From assembly GCA_905373625.1 (NCBI GenBank), contig CAJPTS010000110.1, positions 1-6,457 on the forward strand: 6,457 bases of DNA, written 5' to 3'. Positions 1-4,931 of the stretch are shown here, in pieces (within the stretch, counting starts at the first letter, position 1; every line of letters begins with the position of its first letter). The notes under the pieces are model-generated. The model was not told the origin of the DNA, searched no databases, and saw nothing but the letters and a program-made list of their open reading frames with translations. Made by a program: the position numbers and the translations under genes. The DNA is from Bacteroidia bacterium. GTDB lineage: Bacteria; Bacteroidota; Bacteroidia; Bacteroidales; CAJPTX01.

Positions 1-9
1 AGGTTCAAA

Positions 10-44
10 GTACGAAGTAACCACCCTTCTTTAGGTACGAAGTA
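10..44. repeat. 10-bp direct repeat pair
   Basis: The word GTACGAAGTA occurs at 10-19 and again at 35-44, a 25-bp period. The second copy runs into a small inverted repeat (ACGC at 44-47 and GCGT at 53-56). No coding frame is evident here. It looks like part of a repetitive intergenic element that continues to about 104, but copies elsewhere in the genome cannot be seen from this window. Confidence 0.5.
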
Positions 45-60
45 CGCGCAAAGCGTTTAT

Positions 61-80
61 TTCGTCATTCGTCTTTCGTC
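61..80. repeat. Three TTCGTC copies at 7-bp spacing
   Basis: TTCGTC occurs at 61-66, 68-73 and 75-80, each copy separated by one variable base. The array lies directly left of the 20-bp palindrome at 84-103 and probably belongs to the same intergenic element. No function can be assigned. Confidence 0.5.
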
Positions 81-83
81 TCT

Positions 84-103
84 GGGCGAGGCGCGCCTCG
101 CCC
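84..103. repeat. Perfect 20-bp GC-rich palindrome (REP-like)
   Basis: The left arm GGGCGAGGCG (84-93) is followed with no spacer by its exact reverse complement CGCCTCGCCC (94-103). It is far more GC-rich than its surroundings. No T-run follows (the next bases are CTACGGAAAA), so it does not look like a standard intrinsic terminator. A dispersed REP-type intergenic repeat is the most likely identity. A protein-binding dyad is possible. Confidence 0.6.
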
Positions 104-165
104 CTACGGAAAAAACGGATAGCGTCTACCTTACCGTATTCGCTACCTACCAATTGAGAATTTAC

Positions 166-173
166 TACCTTTG
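166..173 (+). promoter_or_regulatory. Bacteroidota-type -7 element, probable operon promoter
   Basis: TACCTTTG matches the Bacteroidota primary-sigma -7 consensus TAnnTTTG exactly. Upstream, TTCG at 139-142 is a one-mismatch candidate for the -33 TTTG, with a slightly long 23-bp gap. Transcription would begin near 180. A second reading uses TTTG at 170-173 as the -33 box and GTACTTTG at 197-204 as an imperfect -7 box, starting near 211. Either promoter would serve the leader and the yigZ-pyrB-pyrI-thiL operon. CTACC recurs at 126, 143, 147 and 165 just upstream. Confidence 0.5.
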
Positions 174-222
174 ACACAACAAAAAACATGGGGGACGTAC
201 TTTGTTGCAAAACGCAAATAGT

Positions 223-339
223 ATGTGCATATCCCGCCGAGCGATTAAATCGTTGTTGAGCGGTCTTTTTTTCCGATTCTTTGTCGGTTTTCCCTTTCTT
301 TTCTTAATTCCTCTATTGAAAAATACGGACTCCTGCTAG
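223..339 (+). CDS. Possible 38-aa Phe/Leu-rich leader peptide
   Basis: An ATG at 223 opens a frame of 38 codons ending with TAG at 337-339, two bases before the ATG of the next gene. The peptide begins with a short basic stretch (R5, R6, K9) and continues with a hydrophobic core (residues 11-32) containing seven Phe and many Leu, then a polar tail. The hydrophobicity follows from the T-rich DNA, so it may be incidental. The frame spans a terminator-like hairpin and a T7 run, which is the arrangement expected of an attenuator leader peptide such as enterobacterial pyrL, though no sequence homology to PyrL is claimed. No Shine-Dalgarno is visible. It could be a chance open frame. Confidence 0.35.
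   Translation: MCISRRAIKSLLSGLFFRFFVGFPFLFLIPLLKNTDSC
234..272 (+). terminator. Candidate attenuator or terminator hairpin in the operon leader
   Basis: CCGC (234-237) pairs with GCGG (260-263). Inside, AGCGAT (240-245) pairs with ATCGTT (249-254) around a TAA loop, with one G-U pair. Seven T residues follow at 266-272. A weaker stem-loop, CCGA (273-276) with TCGG (284-287), comes next and is followed by a T-rich run to about 305. The structure lies downstream of the candidate promoter and inside the putative leader ORF, so it could control readthrough into the operon. It might instead simply end an upstream transcript. Confidence 0.4.
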
Positions 340-341
340 GA

Positions 342-944
342 ATGACTGCGCGGTATAAAACTCTTGCAGCCCCCAGCGAAGGACTGTATAAAGAAAAAGG
401 TAGTCGTTTTATCGCCTACGCTTATCCTGTGACTAGTGCGGAGCAGATCCAGTCCCTCCTGCACAACCTTCGTAAGGAGCACCATGCTGCACGGCATTGT
501 TGCTATGCTTACCTGTTAGGTTTTGATGCCGCAGAGTTCCGTGCAAATGATGACGGAGAGCCCAGTGGGACGGCAGGACGCCCCATTCTCGGAGTGCTTC
601 GTGCGCAAGAGCTCACACAGGTTTTAGTGGCGGTGGTGCGCTATTTTGGTGGTATAAAACTCGGCGTACCAGGGCTTATAGAAGCCTACAGAACTGCCAC
701 CGAAGATGCGCTTACACATGCCGAGGTCGTCTGGCGGGAGGTGATGCTACAGGTGCAGATGGTATTCGGTTATGAGGACACGCATAGTGTCTATGCCACA
801 CTGAAACGTTATGAAGGCGAAGTGCTTTCAGAAAACTGGACGGATCGGTGTGAGATGATGGCATGTTTCAAGAAAATATACCGCGAGCACGTGGTAGCCG
901 AGCTCAACGGGCTGCCCAAATTTGAGGTGCTAGGAGAGTATTAG
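342..944 (+). CDS. YigZ/IMPACT family protein (UPF0029)
   Basis: This 200-residue protein belongs to the YigZ/IMPACT family. The N-terminal UPF0029 domain carries the family hallmarks: KGSRFIAY near residues 19-26, a conserved EHHAARHCCYAY block (46-57), NDDGEPSGTAGRP (69-81), and RYFGGIKLGVPGLIEAYR (100-117). Residues from about 135 onward match the small C-terminal alpha/beta domain seen in bacterial YigZ proteins. Length is typical (about 200 aa). The molecular role of bacterial YigZ is not settled; eukaryotic IMPACT acts on the translation-linked kinase GCN2, which does not transfer directly to bacteria. It is the first full gene of the operon and lies 40 bp before pyrB. Its ATG is two bases after the putative leader-peptide stop, which would allow translational coupling. 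No Shine-Dalgarno is obvious. Family assignment is firm; function is not. Confidence 0.93.
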   Translation: MTARYKTLAAPSEGLYKEKGSRFIAYAYPVTSAEQIQSLLHNLRKEHHAARHCCYAYLLGFDAAEFRANDDGEPSGTAGRPILGVLRAQELTQVLVAVVRYFGGIKLGVPGLIEAYRTATEDALTHAEVVWREVMLQVQMVFGYEDTHSVYATLKRYEGEVLSENWTDRCEMMACFKKIYREHVVAELNGLPKFEVLGEY

Positions 945-984
945 CTTACGGAGTCTGAAAAATTACATTGCAAATAGAGTGGTC

Positions 985-1908
985 ATGCAAGGCAAAAGTT
1001 TAGTGTCAATCAATGATTTAACCCGAGAGGAGATCATTGCAATCTTAGATATGGCGGAGCTGTATTCGCAGCAACCCCGTCAGAAAGTTTTAGAAGGTCA
1101 CGTAGTCGCTACCCTCTTCTTTGAACCTTCTACACGGACTCGGCTGAGCTTCGAGAGTGCCGTTAACCAGCTGCGCGGACGAGTGCTTGGCTTTGCAGAA
1201 GCCTCCAGCTCCAGCGTATCAAAAGGCGAGAGTTTGAAAGATACGATACTGACCGTATCGAATTACGTCGATCTGATTGTTATGCGTCACCCCATAGAAG
1301 GGGCTGCACGCTACGCATCGGAGGTGTCTCCTGTGCCCATTATCAATGCGGGTGATGGGGCGAATCAACACCCCACACAAACGCTGCTAGACCTCTTCTC
1401 TATACGAAAGACACAAGCCACGTTAGAGAACTTAACCATCTGTATGGTGGGCGATTTGAAGTACGGACGTACAGTCCACTCGCTCCTCATGGCCATGTCA
1501 CTTTTTAAGGCGAAATTCATCTTCATTGCTCCGCCAGAACTTAGGCTTCCCGACGAATACCGTAAGTTTTTAAGTGATCGTAAGCTCGAGTATATCGAGT
1601 ACGAAGCGCTTAACGAAGAAACTATTGCCCAAGCAGATATACTCTATATGACGCGCGTGCAGCGTGAGCGCTTCTCTGATCCGCTGGAGTATGAAAAGGT
1701 AAAGAACGTCTACGTGCTCCGCAATGCGCTTTTGCAGAATACCAAAGAGAATTTGCGCGTGTTGCACCCACTACCCCGTGTGAACGAAATTGCCACAGAT
1801 GTTGATGAGAACCTCAAAGCATATTACTTCCAGCAGGCACGCAACGGAGTCTATACGCGTATGGCAATAATGAGTACCATATTGGGCAAAAAGCCTGAAA
1901 ATTGTTAA
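985..1908 (+). CDS. pyrB: Aspartate carbamoyltransferase catalytic chain
   Basis: PyrB condenses carbamoyl phosphate with L-aspartate to carbamoyl aspartate, the committed step of pyrimidine synthesis in the cytoplasm. Numbered from the ATG at 985 (307 aa, normal length), it shows the carbamoyl-phosphate loop STRTR (49-53), the 80s loop SSSVSKGES with the Lys borrowed by the neighbouring subunit (K80), MRHP with R101, NQHPTQ with H129 and Q132, KYGRTVHS with R162, TRVQRERF with R224, and HPLPR (261-265). These cover the active-site residues known from E. coli. An in-frame GTG at 979 would add two residues; the ATG is preferred because it fits family N-termini better. The immediately following pyrI shows that this is a class B enzyme, normally two catalytic trimers joined by three regulatory dimers. 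Nothing appears broken. Confidence 0.97.
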   Translation: MQGKSLVSINDLTREEIIAILDMAELYSQQPRQKVLEGHVVATLFFEPSTRTRLSFESAVNQLRGRVLGFAEASSSSVSKGESLKDTILTVSNYVDLIVMRHPIEGAARYASEVSPVPIINAGDGANQHPTQTLLDLFSIRKTQATLENLTICMVGDLKYGRTVHSLLMAMSLFKAKFIFIAPPELRLPDEYRKFLSDRKLEYIEYEALNEETIAQADILYMTRVQRERFSDPLEYEKVKNVYVLRNALLQNTKENLRVLHPLPRVNEIATDVDENLKAYYFQQARNGVYTRMAIMSTILGKKPENC

Positions 1909-1933
1909 GTCAACCCTCAAAAAAACGGAGTCA

Positions 1934-2404
1934 ATGGAAACGAACAATAAGAAAGATCGCGTGGTCAGTGCCATAGAAAATGGTACTGTGATAGATCATA
2001 TTCCAGCCGATGCCCTCTTTAAGGTAATACAGATCCTAGGGCTGAGTAAACTTAGTAATCAGATGACCTTCGGGGTGAACCTGACCAGCCAGCGTTTGGG
2101 AAAGAAGGGGATTATCAAGATTGCTGACAAGTTCTTTAAGGCTGAAGAAATAAACCGAATTGCCATGGTGGCGCCACATGCAAAGCTTAACATCATTCGG
2201 AATTTTGAAGTGGTGGAAAAGCTCGAGGTGCGTCTGCCTGAAAGAATTACGGGCATAGTGCGTTGTGTAAACCCGAAATGTATAACCAATAATGACCAAG
2301 TAGAGCCTCAGTTTGAGGTACTCTCTGACAACCCCGTGTCGCTCCGCTGTCACTATTGCGAACGCATTACAGACCAGAGCCATATGGAATATATCACCGA
2401 GTAA
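1934..2404 (+). CDS. pyrI: Aspartate carbamoyltransferase regulatory chain
   Basis: PyrI holds the catalytic trimers together and binds the effectors CTP/UTP (inhibiting) and ATP (activating). The 156-residue length is normal. The N-terminal nucleotide domain contains NGTVIDHIPA; D21, H22, K62 and K96 correspond to E. coli effector-site residues D19, H20, K60 and K94, so allosteric control is probably retained. The C-terminal zinc domain has its four ligands, C111 and C116 (CVNPKC) and C139 and C142 (CHYC), which form the contact to PyrB. The wording GKKGIIKIADKFF and LNIIRNFEVVEK is strongly Bacteroidales-like. It starts 25 bp after pyrB. An ACGGAGTC word ends one base before the ATG. Its TAA directly abuts the thiL ATG. 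Confidence 0.97.
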   Translation: METNNKKDRVVSAIENGTVIDHIPADALFKVIQILGLSKLSNQMTFGVNLTSQRLGKKGIIKIADKFFKAEEINRIAMVAPHAKLNIIRNFEVVEKLEVRLPERITGIVRCVNPKCITNNDQVEPQFEVLSDNPVSLRCHYCERITDQSHMEYITE

Positions 2405-3475
2405 ATGGACGAGCAACCAAAGGGACGCCCTCTCTCGTCGTTTGGCGAGTTTGCTCTGATTGAGCATTTAACAAAAGACTTCCCCGCTCTGCACGCCGAA
2501 ACTAAGCTCGGGGTGGGCGATGACGCGGCTGTTATACAACCGCCAGAAGGCGAACAGCTCGTAGTTACGACCGATGTACTTCTGGAGGGAATACATTTCA
2601 ACCTGACCTATACAGCGTTGGTGCATCTCGGTTACAAAGCGGTGGTGGTTAATTTGAGCGACGTCTACGCCATGAATGCTCGTCCTGTTGCTATTACGGT
2701 AACCATCGGCGTATCGCAACGCTTTACTGTGGAACAGCTAGAAGATCTCTACAAGGGTATCCGTATAGCTTGTGACGAGTTCGGTGTGGATTTGGTAGGC
2801 GGAGACACCTCTGCTTCGTTAACAGGGCTGACAATTTCGATTACTGCCATGGGATTTGCCAAGCCAGAGGCGCTGTGTTATCGTTCGGGCGCTAAGGTGA
2901 ACGAACTGGTGTGTGTGACGGGTAATTTGGGCGCAGCCTATTGCGGTTTGCGGATTTTGGAGTTAGAAACCCAAGTGTTTGCCAAGCAACCCACTGTTCA
3001 GCCAAAATTAGACGGATATGAATTTGTCATCGGACGCCTCCTGCGTCCCCGACCACGGAGAGATGCCTTTCAGCAGTTCGCAGCTGCGGGAATAAAACCA
3101 TCGGCTATGATGGACATCAGTGACGGACTCTCGAGTGAACTCCTGCATATTTGTAAAAGCTCGCACGTGGGCTGTCGGATATACCCTGAGCGGCTACCCA
3201 TAGACCAAGAGACCTATCGAGTTGCCGAAGAATTACATCTTGATCCGCTATTTGTGGCCATGAATGGCGGTGAGGATTACGAACTCCTCTTTACCGTTCC
3301 TGCTGACTATAATCAGAAAATGGAAGATATGGGGGTAAGTGTGATAGGGTACACCACAAACTATGAACAGGGCGCGATACTGGTCACCTCCGAAGGCAAA
3401 GAATTTGCCATTGATGCGCACGGTTGGCAAGCTTTTAAGGAGGAGGGGACGCAAGAACTGTCTGAAAAAGACTAG
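2405..3475 (+). CDS. thiL: Thiamine-monophosphate kinase
   Basis: ThiL phosphorylates thiamine monophosphate with ATP to give thiamine diphosphate, the last step of cofactor synthesis. The 356-residue protein has the AIR-synthase-like fold signatures in order: GVGDDAAVI (36-44), TTDVLLEGIHF (55-65), NLSDVYAMNARP (83-94), GGDTS (132-136), GNLGAAYCG (173-181), DISDGLSSEL (237-246) and NGGEDYELLF (287-296). The Asp-rich motifs that bind Mg-ATP and TMP are all present. It is slightly longer than E. coli ThiL (325 aa), mostly at the C-terminus. The ATG begins on the base after the pyrI stop, with no spacer, so translation is probably coupled to pyrI. Other thiamine genes are not nearby. A strong terminator lies 34 bp after the stop, making this the last gene of the operon. 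Confidence 0.95.
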   Translation: MDEQPKGRPLSSFGEFALIEHLTKDFPALHAETKLGVGDDAAVIQPPEGEQLVVTTDVLLEGIHFNLTYTALVHLGYKAVVVNLSDVYAMNARPVAITVTIGVSQRFTVEQLEDLYKGIRIACDEFGVDLVGGDTSASLTGLTISITAMGFAKPEALCYRSGAKVNELVCVTGNLGAAYCGLRILELETQVFAKQPTVQPKLDGYEFVIGRLLRPRPRRDAFQQFAAAGIKPSAMMDISDGLSSELLHICKSSHVGCRIYPERLPIDQETYRVAEELHLDPLFVAMNGGEDYELLFTVPADYNQKMEDMGVSVIGYTTNYEQGAILVTSEGKEFAIDAHGWQAFKEEGTQELSEKD

Positions 3476-3509
3476 AACTGAAGCGCATTTGTGCGTGACA
3501 ACCGATATG

Positions 3510-3537
3510 AGGCGTGGCTGGCTGCTACGCCTTTTTT
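3510..3537 (+). terminator. Rho-independent terminator after thiL
   Basis: AGGCGTGGC (3510-3518) pairs with GCTACGCCT (3524-3532) across nine positions, with one G-U wobble and a five-base loop (TGGCT). The 3' arm runs into TTTTT at 3533-3537. The GC-rich stem and U-tract make this the clearest intrinsic terminator in the window. It separates the yigZ-pyrB-pyrI-thiL unit from the DUF89 gene. Confidence 0.88.
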
Positions 3538-3598
3538 ATGCTTTGAACATTATACGCCCGAAAATGTTAACTCTTAGTGCAATGGGTGTGGAAACGAG

Positions 3599-4516
3599 AT
3601 GCAATTAACTGTTGATACCGAGCAGACGACAAACCTCTGTGGTGGCGAGAATACCTTCTTGGGCGATCATCGCTGCTTCCCGTGTATTCTGGAGAAAATG
3701 AATGCACTTCTCGACGCGTTTAGCGCTACACCTGCTGAGCGATCTTCCTTTGTGGCGGAATTAGCTTCACTTTATGGTGATCACGGTTTCAAAACACCGC
3801 CTAATGACTTTTTGCGCGAGGCTTATCAAACGCTCGCCCAGCGTTATCAGGGAGAATTCCCTTTTTGGCAGTACAAGAAAGCCATGAATGACCGTGCACT
3901 CGAGATTTTACCCTCGCTGAAGGTGCGCGTAAAAATGGGAAGTAATCCCTTTCGAAATGCCATGCGCATTGCACTTGTTGGTACACGCGTTGACTTTGTG
4001 AAAGATTCTGCCCAACATATTATGGCGGAAGTAGATGAGGGCATTCGGGCGCGTTTAGCGATAGACGACGGCGAGTTACTCAAGAGTCGTATTCATAACG
4101 GCTCAAAAATTGTCTATTTGGCAGACCGTGCGGGAGAAATTGTGTTTGATCACATGTTTATTCGCACCATCCCCGGGGCAGAAGTATATTATGTCGTGAA
4201 TTGTCCGTATGCTGGATATGCTGCCTCGGGACAGGATGCTGACTACGTCTCGATGCGGCGTTGTGCTAAGGTCATAGTTAATGGCTGCGATGCTCCCAAT
4301 ACGATCCCCGCGGTAGCCAACCAACGTTTTCGCGAGATACTCAACGAGGCGGATATTATCATTGCAAAAGGGCAGAGTAATCTAGAAGCTCTATTTGCTT
4401 ACCACGATCCGCGCCTCTTTGCCCTTTTTACTTGTCGGTGCGATCTGGTGGCTAACCAATTCGGAATTGCCATAGGCGATTCCGTCATCCTGCACGTCGA
4501 ATCGCATCTCAGCTGA
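3599..4516 (+). CDS. DUF89/ARMT1-like family protein, divergent metal site
   Basis: This 305-residue protein fits the stand-alone bacterial/archaeal DUF89 family, whose studied members are metal-dependent phosphatases acting on damaged or surplus phosphometabolites. Visible signatures are the N-terminal CFPC pair (C26, C29), SNPFRNAMRIA (115-125), IVYLADRAGEIVFD (171-184), NGCDAPNT (228-235), ADIIIAKGQSNLEAL (251-265) and the late Cys C281. The family metal site normally uses the D and N of a DNAGE motif plus an Asp about 30 residues on. Here DNAGE reads DRAGE (D176, R177), and the later ND position appears to be G206-Y207. The canonical site therefore looks altered and catalysis is uncertain. 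The N-terminus is about 20 residues longer than usual before the CxxC. The thiL terminator upstream implies its own promoter. A weak TATGCTTTG at 3537-3545 has one base too many for the -7 consensus. Confidence 0.82.
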   Translation: MQLTVDTEQTTNLCGGENTFLGDHRCFPCILEKMNALLDAFSATPAERSSFVAELASLYGDHGFKTPPNDFLREAYQTLAQRYQGEFPFWQYKKAMNDRALEILPSLKVRVKMGSNPFRNAMRIALVGTRVDFVKDSAQHIMAEVDEGIRARLAIDDGELLKSRIHNGSKIVYLADRAGEIVFDHMFIRTIPGAEVYYVVNCPYAGYAASGQDADYVSMRRCAKVIVNGCDAPNTIPAVANQRFREILNEADIIIAKGQSNLEALFAYHDPRLFALFTCRCDLVANQFGIAIGDSVILHVESHLS

Positions 4517-4558
4517 TATACGACGTACAGTCTTTCCATTTTTTCCCTTGTCGGGGCG

Positions 4559-4690
4559 ATGCCCGCAACGATCGCGATTAAATGCTCATCAAAAAGTCAT
4601 GTGCTTCGCACGGTAGTCAAACCCGCAAAGAGGGTCGTCTCCGTACAGCTCTCGGCAACGCTAGTGGAAGACGAACGCATTGATTTATAA
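4559..4690 (+). CDS. Marginal 43-aa hypothetical ORF
   Basis: An ATG at 4559 opens 43 codons to TAA at 4688-4690. The product has a basic centre (K12, R17, K21, K24, R25) and an acidic tail (EDERIDL). It is in the same frame as the DUF89 gene, and the frame stays open from that gene's TGA to 4690, 57 codons in all. No Shine-Dalgarno or homology is recognised. A stop-free run of this length is not rare by chance at this base composition, so this is a weak call. Confidence 0.15.
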   Translation: MPATIAIKCSSKSHVLRTVVKPAKRVVSVQLSATLVEDERIDL

Positions 4691-4843
4691 TTTCTGCGCT
4701 ACTTTTAACTCTTACAAGCTCTCCCAGAGGGCGATGTCCTTTTAGCTTACTTGGTATCTTGTATAGGCTCTCGTCTTCTTTTCATGTTATTTTGGCATTT
4801 TAGTAATGAAAAATCGCCATTTATTAGTCTTTTTGTCATAGAT

Positions 4844-4883
4844 TGTGCCGCTTTGACACAAAAAGGTGCTTGGTGTGCCGCTT
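4844..4883. repeat. 10-bp direct repeats, 30 bp apart, upstream of clpB
   Basis: TGTGCCGCTT occurs at 4844-4853 and again at 4874-4883. The start-to-start distance of 30 bp is close to three helical turns, placing both copies on the same face of DNA. Between them lies TTTGACACAA (4852-4861), which offers a TTTG/TTGACA-like upstream promoter element. The downstream copy sits where the -7 box would fall but does not match TAnnTTTG well. A tandem regulator site or degenerate promoter is plausible. Confidence 0.4.
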
Positions 4884-4897
4884 GCATTCTAACTAGG

Positions 4898-4916
4898 CGT
4901 ACTGCAATACAGTACG
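4898..4916. promoter_or_regulatory. Inverted repeat in the clpB 5' region
   Basis: CGTACTG (4898-4904) and CAGTACG (4910-4916) are perfect inverted repeats separated by CAATA. The right arm ends 15 bp before the clpB ATG. It could be an operator dyad or, if transcribed, a 7-bp hairpin next to the ribosome binding site. It is unrelated to the HrcA CIRCE sequence. Confidence 0.45.
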
Positions 4917-4918
4917 GA

Positions 4919-4924
4919 AAGGAG
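4919..4924 (+). promoter_or_regulatory. Strong Shine-Dalgarno for clpB
   Basis: AAGGAG lies seven bases before the ATG at 4932 and supports that start. It stands out because the other genes in the window lack such a site and Bacteroidota generally make little use of Shine-Dalgarno pairing. It comes shortly after the 7-bp inverted repeat. Confidence 0.55.
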
Positions 4925-4931
4925 AATGATA

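Larger units (their letters stand above)
4517..4931. other. 415-bp intergenic region before clpB
   Basis: No recognised gene lies here. No convincing terminator follows the DUF89 stop; T6 at 4539-4544 has no good stem before it. Small dyads include ATCGCGAT (4571-4578), GTGC-TTC-GCAC (4601-4611) and ACCC/GGGT (4621-4635). A longer imperfect hairpin joins TCGTCT (4635-4640) to AGACGA (4669-4674). The right end carries the clpB upstream repeats described separately. CIRCE (TTAGCACTC-N9-GAGTGCTAA) is absent. The region could include clpB control elements or a small RNA, but neither can be established here. Confidence 0.5.

Noticed and set aside
84..103. Palindrome as an intrinsic terminator of an upstream gene
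   Set aside because: The stem is strong, but there is no loop and no T-run on either side; a short A-run follows on the + strand only after CCTACGG.
2036..2467. 143-codon minus-strand frame opposite pyrI
   Set aside because: It is antisense to a complete pyrI with all zinc and effector residues. This looks like a shadow frame.
3363..3608. 81-codon + strand frame overlapping the thiL end and the terminator
   Set aside because: It overlaps the conserved ThiL C-terminus in another frame, runs through the terminator stem, and has no recognisable domain.
4852..4890. Clear sigma-70-type or Bacteroidota promoter for clpB
   Set aside because: TTTG/TTGACA at 4852-4858 is a fair upstream box, but no matching TAnnTTTG or TATAAT lies at the right distance, so no promoter is called.
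4517..4931. HrcA/CIRCE control of clpB
   Set aside because: Neither TTAGCACTC nor its inverted partner is present upstream of clpB.
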